The notes beneath the pieces are model-generated. The model saw only the letters and a list, made by a program, of their open reading frames with translations. It did not search any database and was not told the DNA's origin. From Distichodus sexfasciatus (Eukaryota; Chordata; Actinopteri; Characiformes; Distichodontidae), in the NCBI GenBank assembly GCA_032718565.1, contig JAVGVS010000283.1, forward strand, positions 399,791-463,790: a DNA stretch of 64,000 nucleotides, given 5' to 3'. This document shows positions 37,641-48,692 of this stretch, in pieces. Positions within the stretch are counted from its first letter, which is position 1. Each line of letters starts with the position of its first letter. The position numbers were made by a program, and so were the translations under genes.

Positions 37641-38190
37641 CGTGTCATTACGCCTCCTCACCAGAGGCGGCGCCGTCACTCGTTGGCGTTAAAGTCGCTC
37701 AGTGGAGAAGAGGAAAACACCCGGAAGTGGCTTGTGGCTCCCATGCGCGACTGTCAGCTTTCAGTGCAACGTCTACACTATACTATATATAATAATTACG
37801 AAGGTTCGGAATGTGTGATCTGCACAAGAATCGAGCGAACCCCAGTGGAGTTCTGTGAATGAACGGCAAAGAAAAGGTGATTTTTTTTTTTTTTTGAAAA
37901 AAAAAAAAAAATGCTGTCAGGCGAGTGCGTCGTGAATTTTTTTTTTTCGCTTAAAATACAGTTTCCACAGATTTTCGGTGGATATAACGACATTTTCATG
38001 CTTGTGTAAGGTTGTAAGCTGTAATAAGTGTTCGTTTGTATTTTCTATTTGAAAAAAAAGAAAACCGAACCGGGTGACTCCCTCCAAACCGGCGCCGGTT
38101 GTCAAACTGCGCATGCGCGCCAGCACTGTAAACAATGAGGCTCGAATCTCTCATTGTGTCCTTTTTATTTCTGCTCCGATTCGTGAGTAA
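37640..38190 (+). promoter_or_regulatory. ANKLE2: ANKLE2 promoter region with ETS and NRF1 motifs
   Basis: Strong ETS/GABP motif ACCCGGAAGTGG at 37719-37730 and perfect palindromic NRF1 motif TGCGCATGCGCG at 38108-38119, both in CpG-bearing DNA. Both motifs usually lie within about 100 bp of a transcription start. Their 390-bp separation may mean two start regions. Poly-T and poly-A runs lie at 37878-37910. Confidence 0.6.
38135..38186 (+). other. ANKLE2: candidate ANKLE2 first coding exon (membrane anchor)
   Basis: An ATG at 38135, 16 bp after the NRF1 motif, begins MRLESLIVSFLFLLRF. If spliced from 38186 (ga|gtaaaa) to an acceptor at 39072 (cctcag|), it joins the LEM exon in frame. That would give a 29-residue N-terminal extension with a hydrophobic segment of about 20 residues, as in mammalian ANKLE2, which has an N-terminal membrane anchor. 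A better-looking donor four bases upstream (ttc|gtgagt) breaks the frame. Uncertain. Confidence 0.35.
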
Positions 38191-38830
38191 AAAGCGTAAT
38201 TTCCCCCCCGTTACAACCGGCGTGCACGGAAGCGGTTCCGGTCCCTGACGTCTCGGTCAGTCCGATTCCGACGGTTCCAGTTGTTGCTAATAAGAAGAAA
38301 ATTAAAATAAAAAAATCTAATCAAATCCGTCGCCGAATGTCGCCGTTTTTTTTGGGCGTGACAGAGCAGCTGTCCGAAAACTTTTAATAGATCCGAACTG
38401 AAAATGAGGCTCGACCTTTCGTGAAACGGAGTTACCTCTGTTCGGGAGATCCATCCCGATCTGTTATTTTTGCGTTTTATTCTTCCACAGCAAGGCGCCG
38501 GATTACACCGATTTTTAAATATACATAAAACGTCGATCTGGAATTGATGTTGGTGCACGTTCGAATTTGATCGCATCTTTTCACGGTTAGTTTTTTATTT
38601 ACCACTTACCTCTTAATTGGCTTCTACCATGTTAAGATAAAAGACTTGAGACTAGTCTCTTACCTATTAACACTTATATACCGCCATTTACGCTATATCG
38701 CGATTTGCGCATGTATAATAGTTGCATCGCAGCAGGTGCACTGTCGATTCAGGTAGTTTACGCATCAAACACCTGTCTAGCTGCTTGATATTAAAATAAA
38801 CTTGAACCCCTCTTTTTTCTGTGACACATC

Positions 38831-38884
38831 TCATTTAAGTGCTTATAGATAAAGGATTCATTTAAGTCCTTATAGATAAAGGAT
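38831..38884. repeat. 27-bp tandem duplication
   Basis: 'tcatttaagtgcttatagat' plus 'aaaggat' is followed immediately by a second copy with a single g-to-c change. Two units at 38831-38857 and 38858-38884. It lies in the presumed first intron of ANKLE2. Confidence 0.9.
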
Positions 38885-39107
38885 TACACTCAAAAAGATA
38901 CACCTGCGTGTAAAAGCATCCCAGTCATTCTAGAATGTCAGATTCTTTCCAAATTGAGGTATTCAAATTGTTTGGTTGTAAAAACATTGATCAGACAATA
39001 GAAGTGTAACGATTTATTGGTCATGGGGACATCCAGCGTGCTCAGGTCCTTTTTGTCGTTGCTTGACCTCAGTTTTGTGTGTTTTTGTGTGTAGAACCAG
39101 CAGCAGC

Positions 39108-42100
39108 ATGGAGGCCGCCTTAAGTCGCCTGCGATCGCTGAGTGCCGATGAGCTCAGGGAGGAGTTTGCCAAAGCCAACCTCAAGTGCGGTCCCATCACC
39201 GCCACCACTCGTGCCATCTTCGAGCGCAAACTTGCCCGAGCTCTTCTAGAGACCTCCTCCGCTGGACCCCCCGAACCAGACAGCGGCAGCGGAGAAGAAG
39301 GAGGGGGGACCTCGTATGACGGGGATGCGACCAAGACGTCTTCTGGTGCCTCAGTGGGTGAGGAGGGCGACATTGGATACGATCTGGGCCTCAATCCCCC
39401 GGAAGAAGAGCCTCTTGGGGAGAAGGGAAGGACTGAGTGCTGCGCAGCGACCAATGAGGCCAGGGCCGAACCTGCTGCTCAGGGGGCCTGTGACACCACC
39501 CAGGTCTCGCCTACCTTGTTTTACGGCGTGTGTCCGCTGTGGGACGACATGCTGGCCAGGAGCGGTGAGGCCACATTTATTGTTTGCTTAATGGAATACA
39601 ATGATTTGGCTGTTAATTGTTGTTCATTATTAACCCAATTAAGTATCTTAAAACAAACTAAGCTAACTTAGAAGTCAAATATTGTGCTTTAGTACATAGT
39701 TAGGTGCAAGTTTTGGGGCTGCAAAAATGAAAGTACAAAGTAGACTTTGTCCTTAGCCTTCACTGCATTTCATGTTTGCTTGCTCTTGTTACATCTTAAG
39801 GTTATGGTTAGCAAGAACTACTAATGAGTATTTAACAGCTACTAGGACAAACCTTATTAAATATTTCCTACTTCTGGTCACTCAGGGTGGTTATGCCTTG
39901 CTGGGGTTCTGTCCTCCAGAATAACGCTTTTATGTTTTGTCTCTAGGAGTTTGTATATTGCACTGTTGCTTAGTGTCTGAGTATTTTGTATGATGTCATG
40001 CTTTCAGAGCCTTGAGATTTTGGAAACTTTGACACTAGGTGCCAAGATGGACTAATTTTCGTGCTTATCTTTTCAGAAAGGGTCCACGTCTACACAGACA
40101 AGAAGGAGGCCCTGCAGGCGGTCAAGATGATGAAAGGAGCCCGCTTCAAGGCCTTTCCCAGCCGGGAGGAGGCGGAGAGGTTCGCCAAGGGCATCTGCGA
40201 CTACTTCCCTTCGCCCAACAAGAGCACCCCCTGTGTGTCTCCCGTCAAAGCTGGACTGGGATTCTCTAGAGGTATGTTCTCCAGCACCCTAAAAGTTGTG
40301 CCCCGTGGAGCTACTATGATTTAGGTTTTGACTCATCCTTAACACTACAGGGAGACATGGTTGTGTGTGTTATGGTGCTATAAGCGTATAAGACACAGCA
40401 GTAGCATCACAGGACTTTGTACATGTCGGTCATTGTGAGGTTTAAAGGTTTTGGGGTGAAGTGTCTTGCTCAGCAACTCAATGGTGGTTTTAGACTCTTT
40501 TGAGATTTGCCCATGTTATGGTCACTTACACAGAGATTCAGTCCCTTAAACCCCCGCACCTCCGAGATGGATTCATCTCGAGTTTAAGGTTTCCATGGAT
40601 TCAAACCCCCCGCCTTATGGTCACCAATGCAGGGTTCCAGTTCCAGTCTTTCCATCTTGTCCTTTTCCTTCACTCTCTTTCCAAACAGAAAGTCCATCGC
40701 TTTTGGAGACAGATGGCATTAGCCGTGAGAGAGCTAACAGTTTTAAGAGCCCTCGCACCCAGGACCTGACAGCCAAACTGCGGCGGGCGGTGGAAAAAGG
40801 CGACGAGGCAGCCTTTACCGAGCTAGTCTGGAGCAACCCAAGGTACCTCATTGGCTCAGGAGACAACCCCACCGTGGTGCAGGTAAGAACTGTGGGTTTC
40901 AGATTTTTTTCAGTAGCTATTCTGTTTTCTAATCAACAAGGTAATTGTGAACTTGACTAACATGCTGACGAGCACGAACATCCAGGTAACATTTAAATAA
41001 CTTTGCCACTCCATGTTTGCAGCACGTTAAATCCGACCTTTGAGTGCAGCTGTGGTGCAGGATTCATGCCAGATTCTAAAAGTGTGTGTGTGTCTGTTGC
41101 GTGTGTGTTGCAGGAAGGCTGTCGCTACAACGTGATGCACGTAGCGGCCAAGGAGAACCAGGTGTCCATAGCCCAGCTGTTGCTGGACACTCTGGAGAAC
41201 CCTGAGTTCATGCGGCTGATGTACCCAGATGACCAGGACGACATGCTGCACAAACGCATCCGCTACATCGTCGACCTGTACCTCAACACGCCAGACAAGG
41301 CCGTGAGTCCTCACACACACATACACACACATTTTCTGTGTTTCTTCTGGGTTGTCAATCGCAGCATGGCTTTTGACCGCAGGGTTTTGAGACGCCCCTC
41401 CACTTCGCCTGCAAGTTTGGCTGCGCCGCTGTTGTCGACGTACTCTGCTCCCACCCAGACATCGACAAGAACTGCAGGAACAAGTACGAGCAGAAACCCT
41501 GTGATGTGAGTTCCTCCCACCACGCTGTTCCACTCTCACGGAACATTGCTCTTTTGACGCGCCTTCACTGGGATTGGATATCTTCCTCGTCCAATCTCAA
41601 GGACCATCTTTCTCGCGGTTGTTTTCGTGTTTTGCCTTTAATGTTGCTTCTGGCTCCAATCCTGTTCTTGTTGTTGTTTTTGATGCCAGGTTATTTGCGA
41701 GAGAATGAAGGACAAAGGGAAAGTGCAGGAAGTCAAGCAGAAGATTAGCGAGTATCTGGAAGGTAATTAATCAGTTAACGAGCATTATACAATATTCTAG
41801 TTCCCAGTTCAGCGTTATGACTCTGTGATTCCACCTTTTCCTGCGCAGACCGCTGCTACGTGCCCCTCCTCCGTGCGGCCGACAACTCCGCACAGCCTGT
41901 CATTGGCGCCCCCTGGTCCCCTGAGCCGATGGAGAACAGGTCGCCGCAGCTACCCAGGAGCCCCCGCGACCCAGTTATGGCCGTCAGGGCGTTCGCTGGG
42001 CCATTGAGTCCGTCAAAGGTGAGTAAAATCGGAGTTAGGACCCAATTGCCAGAAGGGACTTTTTTTAAACATGATTTTAAGCGTTTGTTTCTGGCAGGCG

Positions 42101-44745
42101 GACGAATTTCGTAAGGCGTGGAAGACGCCCCCTAGGGAACGGGCGGGGCACTATCACCACATCCTGAAGTCCGACCCGGAGCGAGGAGCCGAGCGTGTGG
42201 GCAGGTGGGCCAATGTAGATTGAGCGTGCAAACTTTTACTAGCTACTTCTCACTAGCTAATGTGGGAATTATCTTACGTTAATTTCTGCCACTTCTTAAT
42301 ATGTTACATGAAGTACTGCTAGCTAATGCTAATTCACACAGTTGGTAGTATAGTGGCTAGGGTCGCTGGTTTAAGTCCCAGACTGGTAAGGGTACCACTG
42401 AGGTACTGAACAAGGTACTGTCTATATTAATTACAGCGACTAGGTATTCTGCTAATAGTTAGACTTTTCCATCTAGCTATTTCTCAAATAAAACAAATTT
42501 TGTGTTTTTGCATAACCGTTGGCAGGGAGCTGGCACGGGAGCTTGGCCTGCGCTGGGCAGAATACTGGGACTTCCTGGACGGCTTTGTGGACCTGGCGTC
42601 GAGCGACGGCCTACACTGCCTAGAGCAGCATCTCAGCAGGAAGCAGTGCAGTGGCCAGTCAGCGCCACGGGAGACCGGCGACAAGCAGGCGCCTAGCAAT
42701 CGCTTCCGCACTCCGTCGCCAGGTAACACAGAAGGAGGGAAGTGCCTCTAGAGAGACGTCCCTCTTTAGCTAAGAGTACTGACCACTAGCTAATGCTGAC
42801 TCCCACTGAGTTAGCTGTCTAGTTGTCATCCTCTCTGACTAACATCAGTTTCCTCTAGGTAACGCTCATTCCCACTAGCTAACGTCATTTACCTCTGTAG
42901 CTAAAACTAATTAGCTCAAACGAATAGCTGTTTCTATTACGCTATAGTGAGTGCTGCTCCTGAATGAGGGTGGTCTGCACTTTGCAGGGAAGCCCCGGAG
43001 GTTCAGCAACTCGGTGTCTGTTGGTGCCTTCCTGGACGAGGGCGGCGACGTCTCGCTGGAGGAGCTCAAGAACCGCCAGAACGCTGCCCTTACCAGCATC
43101 TCCTCCGCTTCTGTCACCAAGGACCGGGGATTGTCGGCAGCGGCGGCGATGGGGACGGGAGGGCGGGACCTGAACTTCCACATCCTGCCGGTCTCACTTA
43201 GCCCCCCTTCACTCATCGAGCAGGCCCTCGTTGCCAACGACGATTGCGACTCCAACATCCATTCGGGCAGCGACAGGGTTCCCAACGGTTCGTCCTCGTT
43301 GCCGTCACCCGTTTCCAACCTGATGTTGGCATTTGAACGCATGTCCCTCCAAGATGAACGCAGTACCTGTCCCCGGGACAGGATGCGGAGGCAGCGGCGG
43401 GATGGAGTCGCTGCAGAGACCGCATCCGGAATGGACCACGGTGACAACAACGACAGCAGCCAGAGTTCTGAGGAGTACTTCCTGGCTGAGGAAGAACTGG
43501 AACCGGAATCGGAGCGGTTTAGGAGGACATTTGGAGGCGTTCCGGCACCCTGCTCCCGCTCCCGGTCCTGGGATCACGGCAGCTCTTCATCGGGGTCGTC
43601 GTCGGGGACATACAGGTCGCTGGAGCGATCTTGTGACCTTATCTTGACCGACACGTCACCGTCGACGACGAATGTGACGCCGCCGCGGGGCAGGAAGGGG
43701 CTGTTCATTGAAGGGTGAGTCCTTGGTTTTGGAACCCAATTGGTACTAAATAATTGCTTCTGGAAAATATCCCGCTGGATAATGATAACTCTTGTTGACT
43801 AATGGTAATTCCCTCTAGTTAACGATAATTTATGTTTTCTGATGGTATTTAATAAAGCTGATGCTAGTTCCCTCTAGCCAACGACAATTCCTTCTAGCTG
43901 ATGGCAATTCCCACTAGCTAACACTCGTTATCTCTAGCTAAAGCTAGTTACCGCTAGCTGACGCTAATTCCTTCTATTACTATAAAGTTTTACTTCTTTC
44001 TTTTCTTAAAGGTATAAATAACCTCCTCTTTTCCTGTCCCCCCCCAATTAAAGGGATTGTCCCAGCAGACTGGACCGGGAGGTTTTGGCAGCAATGAAGG
44101 GGGTTGAGGTGGATCCGCTCCAGTTCCCCAACGTCCACAAATGGATGTGCAGCATTCAGTCATACTCCAGCGCCCAGATGCAGAGGTCAGAGACTTTTGA
44201 AAATGTTTTAAGATAGATGGGAGATTTATGATTAATTTTTTTCTCAATTATTGCATGTTTTTCACATTAGATCTCTTAATCTTTATTACATATTTTAATA
44301 TTTTATTCATCTTTCATTTTTTGCATTTGGATTTTTTGCTTTCATGTCTTTATTCATTCATTCAATCATTCAATCATTATCTAAACTGCTTAATCCCAAC
44401 TGGGGTCGCAGGGGTACCGGAGCCGGGGAATAACCCTGGGCACACACATGCACCTTCATCTCTTTATTTATTTATTTATTTATTTATCCCTGTATTTTTC
44501 CTTCCAGCTGGCCCTCTCCAGCCGCATGCAGGAGCCAGCACCCGAGGCGGCAGACGTCAACCCCCAGCACGCCAACCAACGTCCTGGTCTCCCCAATCAG
44601 CCGCTACAGCCCCGGCCGCTACAGCCCTGCCCACTCTAACCACAACCCCGCCTACTCCAGCTACAGCCCCGCCCACTCCAGCTACAGCCCCGCCAGCCTC
44701 ATCCAACGCATTCGCCTCAAGCACTTCGGCGACTCGCCCATTTAA
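39108..44745 (+). CDS. ANKLE2: Ankyrin repeat and LEM domain-containing protein 2
   Basis: Twelve exons from the LEM-proximal ATG: 39108-39564, 40077-40271, 40689-40882, 41114-41302, 41383-41505, 41690-41762, 41849-42018, 42098-42204, 42526-42722, 42988-43714, 44054-44185, 44508-44745; 933 aa. An upstream exon probably adds a membrane anchor. Order seen: LEM domain, about residues 1-48 (LRSLSADELREEFAKANLKCGP); conserved block YTDKKEALQAVKMMKGARFKAF; ankyrin repeats, about 283-390 (NVMHVAAKENQVSIAQLLL, ETPLHFACKFGCAAVVDVL); then SPRDPVMAVRAFAGPLSPSK and ELGLRWAEYWDFLDGFVDL; a long Ser-rich region in exon 10; and a C-terminal SYSP-repeat tail. ANKLE2 is an ER/inner nuclear membrane protein that coordinates VRK1 and PP2A action on BAF for nuclear envelope reassembly after mitosis; human mutations cause microcephaly. 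It follows GOLGA3 on the same strand, as in human. Confidence 0.97.
42205..44053. repeat. CTAGCTAAYGCTAATTCC-type decayed minisatellite in three ANKLE2 introns
   Basis: Short units like 'ctctagctaacgctaattcc' recur in the introns at 42205-42525, 42723-42987 and 43715-44053, mostly 20-30 bp apart and most densely at 43790-43975. The exons between them are intact. The repeats respect intron limits, so they are separate local expansions of one motif. Confidence 0.7.
42341..42430 (+). repeat. tRNA-derived SINE in ANKLE2 intron
   Basis: Pol III A box TAGTATAGTGG (42346-42356) and B box GGTTTAAGTCC (42368-42378). They are followed by 'agactggtaagggtaccact', also present in the copy at 62410. The A-B distance is shorter than in a tRNA gene, so this is not a functional tRNA. 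Confidence 0.65.
44340..44490 (+). repeat. dispersed repeat fragment plus ATTT microsatellite, ANKLE2 last intron
   Basis: 'ttatctaaactgcttaatcc' followed by 'caactggggtcgcaggggtaccggagcc' matches the widespread teleost phrase for a SINE/LINE tail. An (ATTT)n tract lies at about 44463-44487, just upstream of the last exon. Confidence 0.5.
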
Positions 44746-45635
44746 CGTCCGTTCCGTCTGGCCAAAAAAATGACAAACACTAAAAACTCGCCCAGTCTTT
44801 TTACTCTGGCAAAGCAGAGTGGAGGTACCGGTCCGGATTCCGAAATTCTGGACCGAATTATCTCGCTCCTCGCCTCAGGGGCGTCTTGGGATGCCTAATT
44901 TTAACCCTGAATAAGTTGTGGTAAAAAAAAAAAAAATTGTGTCGCTAGCGTGTCTATTTTTAAAAAAAGATGGGCGTCTTTTCTTATACATGTGTGTGGA
45001 TGGTACAAGTTGTGTGTGCGTTTTTTTTTTTTTGTTTGTTTTTTTGGGTCCTTGAATTGTTTGTGGCTAAAATAAGGGAATTTCCAGCAAGAAATTCTGA
45101 AAAATCTCAACTCATCAACAATATCCAAATTCCAGACTCACCAAAATTCTAGACTTTCATTAATTTCAAACTTGCCAAAAATTCAGAAATTCTAGATTCA
45201 CTATAAATTTAGAAATTCTGAGTTCTCCAGAATTCCTGACTCAGCAAAAATCCAAAATTCCGGACTGGCCAAAATTCAGAAATTGTGCACTTGCCAAAAA
45301 TTCTGAAATTCCAGCCTTGTCCCCCCATCAGGACGAAGAACTCTCTAGATGAAAGCACTTCCTCGGAAGAGGAATTAGTTTAACAGCGCACCACAAGGTC
45401 AGTAGCACAAATTCCTCTTTTTAAAAAATGCGTAAATCAATATTATTGCCTTAATGTTTTTCAGCGAGATTTTCCCTCCCTGCAGCGCCACCTGTTGGAA
45501 CTTTTTCTTCAAGAAATAAATGTAGGTGTTTTGGGGGGACAAAGGGAAATGGTCTCGAATATGAATTCTAAAATCTGTCAAGTTGTGCCCTGTTTTATTT
45601 CAGTTCGATAATAAATATGATGCTTATTTATAAGT
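44746..45635 (+). other. ANKLE2: ANKLE2 3' untranslated region with internal repeats
   Basis: From the stop codon to two AATAAA signals at 45515-45520 and 45610-45615, the second followed by GT-rich sequence. At about 45090-45320 there is a decayed repeat of 'cttgccaaaaattcagaaattctaga' type, with a period near 35-40 bp. A possible alternative last exon lies at 45332-45383 (see findings). Confidence 0.6.
45610..45615 (+). terminator. ANKLE2: polyadenylation signal AATAAA (ANKLE2)
   Basis: Hexamer followed within 30 bp by a GT-rich stretch (gtgtgtttgtggtgtcg), the standard downstream element. An earlier AATAAA at 45515 is an alternative. Confidence 0.6.
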
Positions 45636-45639
45636 GTGT

Positions 45640-48600
45640 TTGTGGTGTCGCTTTTCAACTGGCAGGTAGGAACTGTGCTGTAAGGTGCATTCAAAGCGGC
45701 AAGAAAACTCGCAATCTGATGAAAGCTCAGTAAAAGGGACAAAAAACCCTCAATTTGAAAAAGGGCCATTAAAGGAGCATCAACCCCCCCCTCCAATTTA
45801 AGCAAAACTCCTTTAAAGAGTCATGCAACCCCAACCCCCCCTTTAAAGCTCCTTTAAAGAGACTCGACTGTTTATTATTATTTATTAAATGTATTAAATT
45901 CTGTCTTGGTTTTCTTTTAGAAATAGTTTACAAGTATATGTAGTTGCAAGTGAGTTTTAATCATACATTGTTACTGTTCTTTTTGGGGCGTTTCCAGCAG
46001 CCCCTTCACCACATTCATAACCAGTCTAAACCAGTGAAAAACACCTGATTGGTTTAGTTTACTCACCTAGTTTAGAAACACATTCAGGAACCAAATGTGG
46101 GAAAAATCAGCGAAAACACAACAAAAATGGAAGAAAGTGTGGATTAAAGAACTGAAGTGGATCTCAAATTGGAGATTTTTTGTTTTCATGTGGTAAGTTA
46201 TTGTATCATTTATCCAAATAATATAGCGGATTAGTTAACGTTTTTGTACAATTAATTAAACATTTTTGCTATTACAAGTGAACAGATAGTGGCTTTCTGA
46301 GAGTATTATTATGAACTTCAGTCCGTTTTCCAAACGACTACTGCATGTTAATTTAGAACAACAAAAAGCATCATTTAACTATCGTCCTTAATTTTGTTTT
46401 AATTTTACTTTTGATTATCGACTACATTCATGTAGCTTCTAAGTAGAAAGTACATTTAAAGCACTTTATATAATAAAGTCACTACCAGTAAAAAGTAAAA
46501 CCTTTAACATACTATTTACATTCAAGTATCAGTACTCACCAAAAATAAAATAAAACGCAAACTGAAATTAAAGCACTTAATTCAATTAATTAAAGCAATA
46601 CTTACCATCTTATTACATTTGATAAATATGTTGTAAAGAGTTGATAAAACACAGAATGAGTGAACAGTAATATTAAATAATTTCTTTTTAATATCTGATA
46701 AGGTGCTAATGATATGTAGTTCAGCTAGAGCGTAAAAATATATAGTAGAATTTAATAGCGTCATTATAACGTAACTTGATATATCTTACCATTAGACCGC
46801 CAAATTTAATTTGTATACGTATTCGGTATTTAAACAAAATTATTAACAGTAATTCAATGTCTTAACATTCATGTACAAATATACTCTGTAATATTACAAG
46901 AATGGTCGATGGCGATTTTTAATTCAGGCATTTTGTGTTTTGCAAGACATTTCAGCTGTAAGGCGATATAATAATCATACAATAAGTGAAAGAATTCCGA
47001 AAGTCGCTCGACATTCAGCCAGGTTATTAACGTTTTTGAACGTATAGCGTACTTGAAGTTTAGTTTTACACAAATTCATAAGAATTCTTATTATATATAC
47101 AGAAATCCAGACTATACTGTAAATCATAGTAGAAATAGTAGTAAACAACTATGAGTATATTACAAAATGTGGTCATTTTAATAAGGGCAGTTATTTCAAG
47201 GTGATATCAACCGTACAGCAACCAGAGATGTTTTAACACTTTATTTCGTTTTGATCAAAACTACAAACCAAACATAATCGATTTTACGCTTCCAACATCC
47301 AAATACTGCCACAAAGTTCTTCGTGAACGGCTTGATTCCATACAAAAAAGACATAACACTCCCACGTCGTCTCATCTCGTTTGGGAGTACTGGCTTTCCA
47401 AGTCAGTTGTGGCTGTAAAAGCCATAAAAACATTCACGCAAACATGACAAAATCACGTCACGACGAGTTTCACGTCAAGGCCTCTGGGGTTTTCGCGTTA
47501 AAAATGCAGAGATTTTTAACACCTCGTTTATTAAGGCCTCGGTCCGAAAAAGCAGACGTTCTCCTCAAACAAGTAATTTGAGACTTCCAACGTTGACGAG
47601 AGAATGCAACACGTTACAACAGCTGAAGCAGAATAAATAAAACATGTCACTTGCTGGTTCTCTCCCGTCTCTTAGCGACGAGTTTTGGGTGATTTTGAAT
47701 TAAGTCAACACAAAAGTGCACAAGACTTTCTTACTCGATTCACATAATTTGCAACGCAGACCGAAAACTTTACAAATCTTAATATTCATAATTGTCAAGA
47801 ATGAGTATTTATGCCAATTTAACGGCTGTAAACTTAAGCCCAAGAAGCAACATCAGCTCCAGTGACTGAATTCAACGTGTCATTTTGTAAATTAAGATTT
47901 TTGTTTTTGTTGAAACACAAACTATATATATGATAATTTAAAAAAAAAGAAGCCAGGTTCAGAAAATAAAATTCCTATCAGGTTGTCCTTTCGAAACCCT
48001 CAATTTTAAAAGTGGATCTAGCCAAATTGAAATTGGAGGTGCAGAGGTGGGTATTTATTAATGTAATTGTAATGGGGCTTTTTGACTCTTAGCAATATTA
48101 GCATATTTTACAATACTGAAGAGAAAAAAAAAAGCCTCTTGTGTATTTTACATTCTGAACCTGGACTTTTAGCAATGAGAAATTGCTGTGTTTACATTTG
48201 GAAAATAAAGGTGAGCACTTTAGCTGCATATGCATCTGGGTTGTTGAATTTTGTCAGCCATTGATGCACAGTTTGCTTCTTTCGTTTCAGAGTTGCTAAA
48301 AAGTAGAGAAGAGAAGCTAAATCACCAAACTGACTCACTTTTCTATTTCTTTCTTGTAACCTGCATATACCTGTGGCTTGTGTATTTGCGGACATTTGTA
48401 ATATAACCAAACAATAGTGATTGCTTTGGACGGTCATTCTATAAAATTATGCATCTTTAGTTTCAGAGTTTACAGTCGCCAAATTATCAGAATTTCAACA
48501 ATTATACATTTAAAGATTTTTAAAATAGGCATGATTTCCATCTTAGTCATGCATAACTTCATACCTCCAGTGCAGAGCTAAAGAAGCAAAATTGGGACAA

Positions 48601-48640
48601 CAAATTTACTGACATTTTTAAATGACAATTATTTTCAGTC
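45640..48640. other. AT-rich ANKLE2-PGAM5 intergenic DNA
   Basis: The two genes converge here. No exon, RNA gene or clear mobile element was recognised. The PGAM5 3' UTR must extend into the right part, but I cannot place its end with confidence. Confidence 0.5.
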
Positions 48641-48649
48641 GTGAGACAG

Positions 48650-48651
<2 letters not shown>

Positions 48652-48683
<32 letters not shown>
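48652..48683. repeat. (GT)16 microsatellite just after the PGAM5 stop
   Basis: A perfect dinucleotide tract. In the PGAM5 transcript (minus strand) it reads as a CA repeat starting about 10 nt after the stop codon. Confidence 0.95.
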
Positions 48684-48685
<2 letters not shown>

Positions 48686-48692
48686 GTGCGCA

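Noticed and set aside
37878..37912. Poly-T then poly-A run as a retrogene or SINE insertion in the ANKLE2 promoter
   Set aside because: No target-site duplication, open frame or Pol III boxes around it; most likely simple sequence.
42341..42430. tRNA gene
   Set aside because: A and B boxes are present but the spacing is short and no acceptor stem pairs, so it is a SINE. The same verdict holds for 62410-62505.
44228..44773. 181-codon open frame running into the last ANKLE2 exon
   Set aside because: It reads through a dispersed repeat and is in a different frame from the true exon (44508-44745), which is in phase with exon 11 and encodes the conserved tail.
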